Assembly: GCA_021780585.1 (NCBI GenBank)
Contig: JAJXYM010000048.1
Span: forward strand, 1 to 9,037
Direction of reading: 5' to 3'
DNA: 9,037 nt
DNA from: Deltaproteobacteria bacterium
GTDB taxonomy: Bacteria; Desulfobacterota; Binatia; Binatales; Binataceae
Under the pieces are notes generated by a model. It saw only the letters and a list, made by a program, of their open reading frames with translations. It did not search any database and was not told the DNA's origin. The position numbers and the translations under genes are program-made. Below, in pieces: positions 1 through 6,217 of this stretch (positions are counted from its first letter, which is position 1; the number at the start of each line of letters is the position of its first letter).

Positions 1-369
1 GAAGAGGCCCTGTTTCGCGCCGCGATCCCCGACGAAATCATCCATTACGCGCGCCAGGGACGTGATCGCGAGGCCTTCTTCCGCCTGATTCGCGACCGCA
101 AGTACGGCGCCGGCTTTTGCGACGACACGATCCGCCGCCATCGCGAGTTTCTGGCCCAGGCGCACGCCCTGCTCGCCCCACTCGACGACGCGCTGCGCGA
201 CCGCGCCTTTCTGCTCGGACGCATCGGTTACGCCGATTTCGCGCTCTACGGCCAGCTCAGTTATCTGGCGATCGCCGATGAATTGAAGGTTCCCGGCGAA
301 TTCGCCAATCTGCGCGCGTTCCACTCCCGCATCGATCGCATCACCGGCACGCTCGATCCCAACGCCTGA
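1..369 (+). CDS. Glutathione S-transferase-like protein, C-terminal domain (5' truncated)
   Basis: The reading frame is open from the first base of the window and ends at TGA 367-369, giving the last 122 residues of a larger protein. The segment FLLGRIGYADFALYGQL (about residues 70-86 of the visible part) matches the hallmark of the all-helical GST C-terminal domain, in which a 'fLlGd..s.ADfal' stretch carries the conserved N-capping box and hydrophobic staple Asp. Upstream helices are rich in Arg and Glu, and downstream the pattern 'P-x-x-F-x-N-L-x-x-F' fits the terminal helices of the fold. GSTs are cytosolic enzymes or stress proteins using glutathione or related thiols. The N-terminal thioredoxin-like domain with the thiol-binding residue lies outside the window, so substrate and subclass cannot be judged. 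A strong terminator follows 36 bases after the stop, so this gene ends its transcription unit. Confidence 0.72.
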   Translation, partial: EEALFRAAIPDEIIHYARQGRDREAFFRLIRDRKYGAGFCDDTIRRHREFLAQAHALLAPLDDALRDRAFLLGRIGYADFALYGQLSYLAIADELKVPGEFANLRAFHSRIDRITGTLDPNA

Positions 370-404
370 CGCGACCTCTCCGTCGTGAGCGTCGGCCATC
401 GATG

Positions 405-433
405 CGGCGGGCCATCCGGTCCGCCGTTTTTTT
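405..433 (+). terminator. Intrinsic (rho-independent) terminator after the GST-like gene
   Basis: A 9-bp GC-rich stem, CGGCGGGCC (405-413) and GGTCCGCCG (418-426), contains one G-T pair and encloses the tetraloop ATCC. Seven T residues (427-433) follow immediately. It lies 36 bases after the GST-like stop codon and reads on the + strand only, since there is no T run for the opposite strand. Its core is shared with the terminator at 1688-1720. Confidence 0.9.
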
Positions 434-579
434 GGCCGTCAACGCTTTACGTTGGCATAAATTAACCAAAAATTGGGCGTAAAATTCCGCTTAGCTAAAG
501 ATTCGCACTTGCGAACCCAGCATTTGTGAGGTAAGCGCAATTTTGTTTACTTTAGATGGTCCTGGCTTGGCCGGAGCGA

Positions 580-608
580 TTGACGGCGACATTGAAAAAC
601 GATATCTA
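580..608 (+). promoter_or_regulatory. Weak sigma70-like promoter candidate for the beta-helix gene
   Basis: The -35-like TTGACG (580-585, 5 of 6 consensus bases) is followed after exactly 17 bases by TATCTA (603-608), which matches the -10 consensus at only 3 positions. It would give a leader of about 110 bases containing the inverted repeat at 620-653. The spacing is ideal but the -10 is poor, so this is only a candidate. Confidence 0.25.
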
Positions 609-619
609 TGCGCGTCGTT

Positions 620-653
620 GGGCTGAATTTTTGTAGATGACACGATTTAGCCC
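620..653 (+). repeat. 9-bp inverted repeat in the leader of the beta-helix gene
   Basis: GGGCTGAAT (620-628) can pair with ATTTAGCCC (645-653) over 9 positions with one G-T pair and a 16-base loop. There is no T run after it, so it is not a typical terminator. It could be a regulator-binding site or an mRNA leader hairpin that protects or controls the downstream message. The pairing is visible, but the role is unknown. Confidence 0.4.
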
Positions 654-707
654 ATCATTGCTCAAAATGTCGGACAGACGGCGGTTTCAGGGGGAAAAAT
701 TATGCTC

Positions 708-716
708 AGGGAGGAG
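708..716 (+). promoter_or_regulatory. Ribosome binding site that favours the start at 726
   Basis: AGGGAGGAG lies 9 bases upstream of ATG 726 and is a strong Shine-Dalgarno match. It falls inside the reading frame opened by the earlier ATG at 702, which has only the weaker AGGGGG-type sequence ahead of it. This is the reason for choosing 726. Confidence 0.6.
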
Positions 717-725
717 TCATTGAAA

Positions 726-1646
726 ATGAACAGTCATGAGCGCAAGTTCTCATGGATGGGGCGCGGCCTGATCGTCGCGGCGGCCGGTTTGGCGCTTGCG
801 ATGGTCGGTCCGGGCCTCGGCGAGGCGGTCGCCGGCAGCCCGGCGTGCCCGACCAGCATCACGTCGTGCGGATGCGCGATTACGAGCGCCGGGACCTACA
901 CGGTCGCCAACGATCTCGCCGCCAGCCAGGGGATGACCGCGCTGGGCGATTGCATCGACGTGAGCGTCTCCGGCGTCACGCTCAATCTCGAGGGCTACAA
1001 CGTCGAAAATGACAACGGCAACGGCAACGTCGGCATCCACGTCCTGAAGGGCGCTTCCGGCACGACGATTATCGGCGGTCTCGACGGCGTGAATCTCCAG
1101 TCCTCCCAGGTCAGCAACGTTTACAACCTGTCGCTCTCGTTCATCGAAGACTGGAACATCGGGCTCGAATCGGACGGCGCTAACACCGTCGCCGGCCATT
1201 TCGTCGCGGACTACAACGCGATCGGCGTGCTGGTCCAGAAGGCCACCGGCAACAGCATCACCGGCTTCGGCTCGGTCGACAACTACGAGTACGGCGTGTG
1301 GCTCAACGGCGCGACCGGCTCGCGGGTGACCAGCTCGGTGGACGCGGTCATTAACGGCTGCCAGTACATCGGCATCTATTTGGGCAGCAACAAGCCGGAT
1401 GACGTTGGCAATAATCCTCCGTCCGGCTCGGTGCCGACCAACAACAACTTCATCAACGACAATATTGCCTTCGACAACTTTGCCGGCGTCGTGATCGACA
1501 TCAAGAGTCTGGGCAATCAGGTGATGGACAACGTTGCGCTCTATAACGAATACGATCTTACCGACTTTAATCCGAATTGCGGCACCAATCGCTGGGTGTT
1601 GAACGTGTTCGACTCCAACCAGGAAAACCCGGCCTGCATCGATTAG
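726..1646 (+). CDS. Secreted right-handed parallel beta-helix (NosD/pectate-lyase-fold-like) protein
   Basis: The 306-residue product starts with a charged n-region (MNSHERK), a hydrophobic core (about residues 13-32) and an AVAG-like cleavage site near residues 36-37, so it should leave the cytoplasm by the Sec route. The mature part has repeated short strands separated by Asn and Gly turns, such as 'GVTLNLEGYNV', 'GIHVLKGASGTTI', 'GVLVQKATGNSI', 'GVWLNGATGSRV' and 'GVVIDIKSLGNQV'. These recur every 20-25 residues, as in parallel beta-helix proteins of the NosD/pectate-lyase-like fold. Cys at about 41, 48, 50, 76, 212, 285 and 304 may form disulfides. The C-terminal motif NCGTNRW...N..F....C caps similar beta-helix proteins as I know them. 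I see no catalytic signature, so the fold is well supported but polysaccharide lyase, adhesin or sugar-binding roles are guesses. ATG 702 would add 8 residues. The gene stands alone between two terminators. Confidence 0.82.
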   Translation: MNSHERKFSWMGRGLIVAAAGLALAMVGPGLGEAVAGSPACPTSITSCGCAITSAGTYTVANDLAASQGMTALGDCIDVSVSGVTLNLEGYNVENDNGNGNVGIHVLKGASGTTIIGGLDGVNLQSSQVSNVYNLSLSFIEDWNIGLESDGANTVAGHFVADYNAIGVLVQKATGNSITGFGSVDNYEYGVWLNGATGSRVTSSVDAVINGCQYIGIYLGSNKPDDVGNNPPSGSVPTNNNFINDNIAFDNFAGVVIDIKSLGNQVMDNVALYNEYDLTDFNPNCGTNRWVLNVFDSNQENPACID

Positions 1647-1687
1647 GTCTGGAGTCAGTACTTCCGCGGCGCTGAACGCCGGATCGA

Positions 1688-1720
1688 CGCGGCGGGCCTT
1701 CGGGTCCGCCGCGTTTTTTT
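1688..1720 (+). terminator. Intrinsic terminator after the beta-helix gene
   Basis: An 11-bp stem, CGCGGCGGGCC (1688-1698) and GGTCCGCCGCG (1703-1713), closes on the very stable C(TTCG)G tetraloop and is followed by seven T residues (1714-1720). It starts 41 bases after the stop codon at 1646. The T run is on the + strand only, so it does not serve the convergent vanZ-like gene. Nine stem pairs and the T run are identical to those at 405-433. Confidence 0.93.
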
Positions 1721-1828
1721 CATTCTGGAGCAAGTGGCCAGGCGCTTGGACGGTGCTGGCGCCGTCGGGAAGCGGGGCCGTCTACAGGTCGGGCGATAGC
1801 GTTCGGAGACGGCTTGAGCCGCGAAAAT

Positions 1829-2287
1829 CTATGCGGCGCCTGTCAACTCGCCGACGGCGGAGTTGAGAAAGCGGCTGAACAGAGCGCCGGTCGAATCGAG
1901 CGCGACATCGTAGGGCGACGGCGTGCGGCCGGGCACGAATATCTGATGGGTTTCGTCGAGCGTCGCGTAGAGCACGCAGCAGGCCAGCGCCGTATAGGGC
2001 CGGCCCGCCAATGGCCCGCGAATCAGCAGCCAGAACAGTACGGCGTAGTTGAAAAAATGGGCGGATTTGCGCACCAGACCATGCATCAGCGCGATTTGCG
2101 CCGCCGGCGCGAACGGAAAGAGCCAGCGCAGGATTGGTTCGATAATTCGGCCGGTGTCGGCCGCCGAAAAAATCGAAGTCGAGAGAATGAACAACGCCGC
2201 CATCCATCCGAGAACGGGCAGCCACGGTTTGAGTTTCGTCCCCGCCGCCGTCCGATCGATCGCCGCCGCGCCTTTTTCCGCTGTCAA
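1829..2287 (-). CDS. VanZ-family integral membrane protein
   Basis: The 152-residue product carries the VanZ-like core: 'KSAHFFNYAVLFWLL' (about residues 74-88), then an acidic-histidine motif DETHQ (111-115) with 'FVPGR' and 'D...D..G' (R121, D127, D131). These conserved polar residues beside membrane helices are characteristic of the family. Hydrophobic segments lie at about 22-41, 54-70, 79-92 and 96-110. VanZ is known from glycopeptide-resistance clusters, where it affects teicoplanin resistance, but most family members have no assigned function; no van genes are near. I chose TTG 2287 because GGAGGT (2292-2297 on the minus strand) sits 4 bases ahead of it, and the longer frame from ATG 2431 adds 48 residues of unconvincing, non-hydrophobic sequence. 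It is divergent from zwf and converges on the beta-helix gene. No terminator with a T run is visible after its stop. Confidence 0.8.
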   Translation of the reverse strand: MTAEKGAAAIDRTAAGTKLKPWLPVLGWMAALFILSTSIFSAADTGRIIEPILRWLFPFAPAAQIALMHGLVRKSAHFFNYAVLFWLLIRGPLAGRPYTALACCVLYATLDETHQIFVPGRTPSPYDVALDSTGALFSRFLNSAVGELTGAA

Positions 2288-2479
2288 TCGAACCTCCGCT
2301 TGCTCCGTTGCGATCCGTGGCGTTAACTCGGAAGAGCCGGTTCGCGCGCCGAACATGCCTGACGCCGGCGCGTGTCTACGCTCGGCCGCGCTTACCGATT
2401 TGGTCAATTCTGGTCGGCGCGCCGGCTTCATTCAAGACGCGACAGCCGGCCCGCGACTCGAGCGAGGTAGGTCGGCATC

Positions 2480-3997
2480 GTGAACGATTTTATCCAGATA
2501 TCCAAGGCGCAGGCCGCTCCACCATGCACGGTCGTGATTTTTGGCGCCTCGGGCGACCTGGCCAGACGCAAGTTGATTCCGGCGCTTTACAATCTGCATG
2601 CCTGCGGACAGGAGATCGCGCCGCGTGACTATGCCGTGCTGGGCTTCGCGCGGCGCGCGATGGCGGTCGAGGAGTTTCGCGAAAGCGCGCGCGAGGCGGC
2701 GGCCCGGTTCTCGCGCCTGGAATTGAACCACGATCGTTGGCGCGAGTTTTCTGCCCGGCTCGATTATTTGGCCGGCCTCGATCAGCCCGACGGTTTCCAC
2801 AAGCTCAAGACGCGGCTCGAACAGCTCGAGGCCGCGCGGGGGCTTCCGCCCAACCGGATTTACTATTTGTCAGTACCGCCCGAGGCCGTTCCCGAATGCG
2901 CTGAGCGGCTCGCCGAAGCGGGACTCGTGGCGCGGCCCGGCGCGGCGAATTTCACCCGCCTGGTGGTCGAGAAGCCGATCGGCACGGACCTCGAATCGGC
3001 GCTCAAGATCGATGGCGCCCTGCGTCAGTATTTCGACGAATCGCAAATCTTCCGCATCGACCATTACCTCGGCAAGGAGACCGTGCAGAACCTGATGGTG
3101 CTGCGGTTCGCCAATTCAATTTTCGAGCGGATGTGGGGGGCGCGCAACGTCGATCATGTACAGATCACGGTCGCCGAAAGCGAGGGCGTCGGCACGCGCG
3201 CGATGTACTACGATCCGGCTGGCGCGCTGCGCGATATGGTGCAGAACCACATGCTGCAACTGCTCGCGCTGATCGCGATGGACCCGCCGGTGTCGCTGGA
3301 CGCCGACGCGATTCGCGACGCCAAGATCAACGTCCTGCGCGCCTTGCGTCCGCTCCCGCCGGGCGGGGCGAACGCGCTGGTGGTGCGCGCCCGTTACGGA
3401 GCGGGGATGGTTGACGGCGAAACGGCGCGCGCCTACGCCCAGGAGCAGGGCATCCCGGCCGCTTCGCGCACCGAGACCTTCGTCGCGCTCAAGGCCTATA
3501 TCGACAACTGGCGATGGTCGGGCGTGCCGTTCTATCTGCGTACGGGCAAGCGGATGCCGGCGCGCGGCAGCATCATCTGCGTGCAATTCAAGGACGTGCC
3601 GCGGATTCTGTTCAATCGCGAGCGCAAGCTCCCGCCCAACGCGCTGACGATCAGGATTCAGCCGGACGAAGGCTTTTCCTTTGAAGTGCTGGCCAAGCAG
3701 CCCGGTCTCGATATCGCGATCCGGCCGGTGCGGATGAACCTGCGCTACGAGAGCGAGTTTTCCGGACCGTCGCCCGACGCTTACGAACGGTTGCTGCTCG
3801 ATGTCATGATTGGCGACCATACACTGTTCGTAAGCTCGACTTTCGTCGAAAAATCGTGGGAATTCGTGCAATCGATCCTTGACCAATGGAGCGCCAATCC
3901 GGAAATTCCGCTTTACGAATACGCCGCCGGAAGCTACGGACCCGAGGCGGCGGAACGCCTGATCGCGCAGGACGGCCGCGTCTGGCTCAATCCCTGA
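2480..3997 (+). CDS. zwf: Glucose-6-phosphate 1-dehydrogenase
   Basis: This cytosolic enzyme oxidises glucose 6-phosphate to 6-phosphogluconolactone while reducing NADP+ or NAD+, the first step of the oxidative pentose phosphate and Entner-Doudoroff routes. At 505 residues it has the normal full length. The N-terminal Rossmann motif GASGDLARRK is at residues 22-31, EKPIG at 164-168, and the active-site signature RIDHYLGKE at 192-200. The general-base region RDMVQNH follows (His257), then YLRTGKR at 352-358. The start is GTG, with GAGGT (2464-2468) 11 bases upstream; this leaves the usual short tail before the nucleotide-binding strand. Neither 6-phosphogluconolactonase, 6-phosphogluconate dehydrogenase nor opcA is adjacent, so zwf appears to stand alone or to head a unit with lptB. 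A GC-rich hairpin just after the stop has no T run, so termination there is uncertain. Confidence 0.97.
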   Translation: MNDFIQISKAQAAPPCTVVIFGASGDLARRKLIPALYNLHACGQEIAPRDYAVLGFARRAMAVEEFRESAREAAARFSRLELNHDRWREFSARLDYLAGLDQPDGFHKLKTRLEQLEAARGLPPNRIYYLSVPPEAVPECAERLAEAGLVARPGAANFTRLVVEKPIGTDLESALKIDGALRQYFDESQIFRIDHYLGKETVQNLMVLRFANSIFERMWGARNVDHVQITVAESEGVGTRAMYYDPAGALRDMVQNHMLQLLALIAMDPPVSLDADAIRDAKINVLRALRPLPPGGANALVVRARYGAGMVDGETARAYAQEQGIPAASRTETFVALKAYIDNWRWSGVPFYLRTGKRMPARGSIICVQFKDVPRILFNRERKLPPNALTIRIQPDEGFSFEVLAKQPGLDIAIRPVRMNLRYESEFSGPSPDAYERLLLDVMIGDHTLFVSSTFVEKSWEFVQSILDQWSANPEIPLYEYAAGSYGPEAAERLIAQDGRVWLNP

Positions 3998-4159
3998 GCC
4001 GGCGCGCTCCGCCCGGCGCTCTGAAGTGAAATCTTTTGCCCGCTGGATCGTATAGAATTTGTGCGGTGTGGGAGAACCTTGGGTAATCTTGGCGACTACG
4101 GATTTGATTCGACACGATTCCCGATTAAATCCATAATATTACTATTCGATGCGCCTTAA

Positions 4160-4945
4160 ATGACGGCTACGCCCAAACTTGTGCATACCGAACCTGACGC
4201 CGCGGCCGACGCCGCCCGCACCGCCTCGCTGTGCGGGCACGGCCTGACCAAACGCTACGGCGGCCGCACCGTCGTCAACGAGGTCGAAGTGCGCATCGGC
4301 AACGGCGAAGTGGTCGGCTTGCTCGGTCCCAACGGAGCCGGCAAGACCACGACGTTCTACATGCTGGTCGGGCTGCTGCGGCCCGACGCCGGCACGATCA
4401 CGCTCGGTGACGTGGACATCACGATGTTGCCGCTGTATCAGCGCGCCCGCCGTGGCATCAGCTACCTGCCGCAGGAGCCGTCGGTGTTCCGCAAGCTCAC
4501 GGTCGAGCAGAATCTGCTGGCGGTGCTCGAAACCCTTCCGCTCACCGAGGAGGAGCGGCGCGCGCGGCTGCAGGCGATGCTCGACGAGCTGGATATCGCC
4601 AAGGTGGCGAAGTCCAAGGCCGGCGTACTCTCGGGCGGCGAACGGCGCAAGGTCGAAATTACCCGCGCGCTGGTGCTCGATCCGCTCTTCCTGTGCCTCG
4701 ACGAGCCGTTCGCCGGGATCGATCCGATCACCGTGATCGAAATTCAGCGGATTATCGGCTACCTGAAGGAACGCGGCATCGGCGTGCTGATTTCCGACCA
4801 TAACGTGCAGGAGACGCTGTCGATCATCGATCGCGCCTATGTAATCCATGGCGGCAAGATTCTGGTCGAGGGCACGCCGCGTGAAATCGTCGATAACGAG
4901 CGGGTGCGCGAGGTTTTTCTCGGCGAACGCTTCCGCCTGCTGTGA
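4160..4945 (+). CDS. lptB: LPS export ABC transporter ATP-binding protein LptB
   Basis: LptB is the cytoplasmic ATPase of the LptB2FG transporter, which extracts LPS from the inner membrane and feeds the LptC-LptA bridge to the outer membrane. The 261-residue product has Walker A GPNGAGKT (56-63), Q-loop Gln105, ABC signature LSGGE (157-161), Walker B FLCLDE (177-182) and H-loop His214. Family-specific stretches are 'TTTFYMLVGL', 'YLPQEPSVFRKLTVEQNL', 'DEPFAGIDP' and 'LISDHNVQETL', which separate LptB from the related branched-chain amino-acid ATPases. It carries about 20 extra N-terminal residues, rich in Ala and Asp, compared with typical LptB. The upstream region is AT-rich with a -10-like CATAAT (4132-4137) but no good -35, and I see no Shine-Dalgarno before ATG 4160. 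lptA, lptC and rpoN, common neighbours of lptB, are absent within the window; clpP follows 71 bases downstream. Confidence 0.95.
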   Translation: MTATPKLVHTEPDAAADAARTASLCGHGLTKRYGGRTVVNEVEVRIGNGEVVGLLGPNGAGKTTTFYMLVGLLRPDAGTITLGDVDITMLPLYQRARRGISYLPQEPSVFRKLTVEQNLLAVLETLPLTEEERRARLQAMLDELDIAKVAKSKAGVLSGGERRKVEITRALVLDPLFLCLDEPFAGIDPITVIEIQRIIGYLKERGIGVLISDHNVQETLSIIDRAYVIHGGKILVEGTPREIVDNERVREVFLGERFRLL

Positions 4946-5016
4946 TCGTGGCGCGGGCGCGCCGGCCAGATTGCCGTTATCGACCAGCCCCTCCCTGGCG
5001 GAGTAAAATAAACGTC

Positions 5017-5616
5017 ATGAGCATCCTGGTTCCATTCGTGGTCGAGCAGACGGGACGCGGCGAGCGTTCGTACGATATCTATTCGCGGCTGCTGAAGGAC
5101 AGGATTATCTTCGTCGGCGGCCAGATCTCCGACGATCTCGCCAATCTGGTCACGGCGCAGCTCCTGTTCCTGGAGTCCGAGGACCCCGAGCGCGAAATCA
5201 ACATGTACGTCAATTCGCCCGGCGGTTCGGTCACGGCGGGCCTGGCGATCTACGACACGATGCAGTTCGTCAAGCCGCCCGTTTCCACGCTATGCGTCGG
5301 GCAGGCCGCCAGTATGGCCGCGGTGCTGCTGGCGGCGGGCGAAAAGGGCAAGCGCTACTCGCTGCCCCATTCGCGCATCATGATCCATCAGCTCTCCGGC
5401 GGCTTCGAGGGCCAGGCGACCGATATCGATATTCAGGCGCGCGAGGCGCTGCGACTGCGCGACCTGCTCAACCAGATTCTCGCCGACCATACCGGCCAGC
5501 CGCTCAAGAAGATCGAAAAGGACACCGACCGCGATAATTTTCTTGGCGCGGGCGAGGCGGTCGAATACGGCCTGATCGACGAAGTGATTCAGGGCCGCAC
5601 CGCCAAGGTCGGCTGA
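5017..5616 (+). CDS. clpP: ATP-dependent Clp protease proteolytic subunit
   Basis: ClpP is the barrel-forming serine peptidase that works with ClpX or ClpA unfoldases to degrade tagged and misfolded cytoplasmic proteins. The 199-residue product begins MSILVPFVVEQTGRGERSYD, the classic N-terminus of the family, and the size is normal. The catalytic triad is intact: Ser99 in GQAASMA, His124 in MIHQ, and Asp173 in TDRDNF, with the same spacing as in E. coli ClpP. The oxyanion-region motif NSPGGSV is at 66-72. ATG 5017 is preceded by GGAG (5000-5003), rather far at 13 bases. An in-frame GTG at 4942 overlaps the lptB stop and would add 25 residues unlike ClpP, so I do not favour it. clpX and tig, frequent partners of clpP, are not adjacent. 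The short gap suggests co-transcription with lptB. Confidence 0.96.
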   Translation: MSILVPFVVEQTGRGERSYDIYSRLLKDRIIFVGGQISDDLANLVTAQLLFLESEDPEREINMYVNSPGGSVTAGLAIYDTMQFVKPPVSTLCVGQAASMAAVLLAAGEKGKRYSLPHSRIMIHQLSGGFEGQATDIDIQAREALRLRDLLNQILADHTGQPLKKIEKDTDRDNFLGAGEAVEYGLIDEVIQGRTAKVG

Positions 5617-5622
5617 ACCAGA

Positions 5623-5677
5623 CGATCGCCGGCGCGATCGGCGCGACGCAAAGCGGGCGCGAGCGGGCCGGCGATCG
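5623..5677. repeat. 11-bp perfect inverted repeat between convergent genes
   Basis: CGATCGCCGGC (5623-5633) is the exact reverse complement of GCCGGCGATCG (5667-5677), with 33 bases between. It fills the gap between the clpP stop (5616) and the stop of the exported-protein gene (5683, minus strand). This is the usual place for a bidirectional terminator or 3' end stabiliser, but no T run follows on either strand, so intrinsic termination is doubtful. Rho-dependent termination or 3' mRNA protection is a possible role. Confidence 0.5.
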
Positions 5678-5682
5678 CGCCG

Positions 5683-6171
5683 TCACGATTGGGTAACGCC
5701 GGCCGCCGCCAGGATATTGCCCTCCAGGGCGCCCTTCGAGATGCATTGCTGGGTCGTCTGACTCGAACCCAGCGCGTACGTTCCCTCCAGATCGGCGTTG
5801 ACCGTAACGTAGCTGTTGCGATTGCCGGAGGCCTCGACTTTGACGTTGACGGTCGCCGTGGCTTCGCTCAGCGTATCGATCAGATGGCTTGGGTCCATCT
5901 TGCAGTACGCCCATTGCCGCCAGGTGTCGCTGTCGATTCCGGTGCGTTTGGCGATCAGCGTGCCGGTTTTGGGATCGGCGCTGACCAGGGTGAAGCCGCT
6001 CACGGCCCGGTCGGCGAAATAGTTCTTCAGAGTAATAAAGGTTTCGGGCGCCGGATGGTGCGCGCGGCCGATACGCGGAATTATCGCCGGCTGCGCCGCG
6101 CTCGCGACCGGCCATAGCAAAGTCGCGCCGAGGATCAGGAGAAGGGACGGCCGCCGGATGCTTCGGTTCAT
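5683..6171 (-). CDS. Exported protein of unknown family, two cysteines
   Basis: The 162-residue product opens MNRSIRRPSLLLILGATLLW, a textbook Sec signal (Arg-rich n-region, Leu-rich core), followed by an ASA-A cleavage site near residues 23-26. The site has no lipobox Cys, so a soluble periplasmic or secreted protein is expected. The mature part has no further membrane segment. It contains Cys90 in 'WAYCKMDP' and Cys143 in 'TTQQCISKGALE', which could form one disulfide, and an alternating strand-like stretch 'ATATVNVKVEASG' then 'NSYVTVNADLEGTY'. I do not recognise the family; the C-terminal C-x-S-x-G-x-L-E pattern resembles that of some small proteobacterial lipoproteins only in general form. 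Start 6171 is firmly supported by an ideal Shine-Dalgarno and the promoter upstream. A longer in-frame ATG at 6417 would bury the signal peptide and is rejected. It converges on clpP. Confidence 0.85.
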   Translation of the reverse strand: MNRSIRRPSLLLILGATLLWPVASAAQPAIIPRIGRAHHPAPETFITLKNYFADRAVSGFTLVSADPKTGTLIAKRTGIDSDTWRQWAYCKMDPSHLIDTLSEATATVNVKVEASGNRNSYVTVNADLEGTYALGSSQTTQQCISKGALEGNILAAAGVTQS

Positions 6172-6180
6172 CAGGATACG

Positions 6181-6187
6181 CCTCCTT
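6181..6187 (-). promoter_or_regulatory. Strong ribosome binding site for the exported-protein gene
   Basis: On the minus strand AAGGAGG lies 9 bases ahead of ATG 6171. It is the best Shine-Dalgarno match in the window and decides the start of the exported protein. Confidence 0.85.
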
Positions 6188-6217
6188 TTGCGGAAAGCTG
6201 TTCCCCGCCCCGCAAAT

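Larger units (their letters stand above)
434..701 (+). other. AT-rich intergenic leader upstream of the beta-helix gene
   Basis: This stretch of about 270 bases holds no convincing open reading frame and is clearly richer in A and T than the surrounding GC-rich genes, especially around 450-500 and 590-665. It contains a short palindrome TTAGCTAA (491-498), a small hairpin TTCGC-ACTT-GCGAA (502-515), a weak promoter candidate (580-608) and a 9-bp inverted repeat (620-653). A TTGGCA (452-457) and a good -10-like TAAAAT (480-485) are also present, but they are 22 bases apart and do not form a normal pair. I recognise no riboswitch class. It probably holds the control region of the secreted protein gene downstream. 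Confidence 0.5.

Noticed and set aside
750..1733. Long 327-codon open frame on the minus strand opposite the beta-helix gene
   Set aside because: It is Val/Ala/Asp/Arg-rich with no domain pattern. It is a reverse-frame shadow of a GC-rich gene whose sense product has a signal peptide and clear fold, and it runs across the terminator at 1688-1720.
1829..2287. Glycopeptide-resistance locus suggested by the VanZ-like protein
   Set aside because: No vanH/A/X/R/S-type genes are nearby, and VanZ-family proteins are widespread without a link to resistance.
3116..3886. 256-codon minus-strand frame inside zwf
   Set aside because: It is a His/Arg-rich shadow with no recognisable motif, lying opposite the well-conserved zwf coding sequence.
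4000..4019. GC-rich hairpin just after the zwf stop as an intrinsic terminator
   Set aside because: The stem needs a bulge and no T run follows directly; the first short T stretch is more than 10 bases away.
4142..4849. 235-codon minus-strand frame inside lptB
   Set aside because: It lies opposite the complete set of ABC ATPase motifs. Its composition is that of an antisense shadow.
4942..5016. GTG 4942 as an upstream clpP start overlapping the lptB stop
   Set aside because: The 25 added residues do not resemble any ClpP N-terminus. MSILVPFVVEQ from ATG 5017 is the family's usual beginning.
6187..6216. 7-bp hairpin (TTTGCGG/CCGCAAA on the minus strand) beside the ribosome binding site of the exported-protein gene, as a leader switch
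   Set aside because: The transcript start expected from the promoter at 6218-6245 (near 6211) would exclude most of the first arm, so the hairpin probably does not form in the mRNA.
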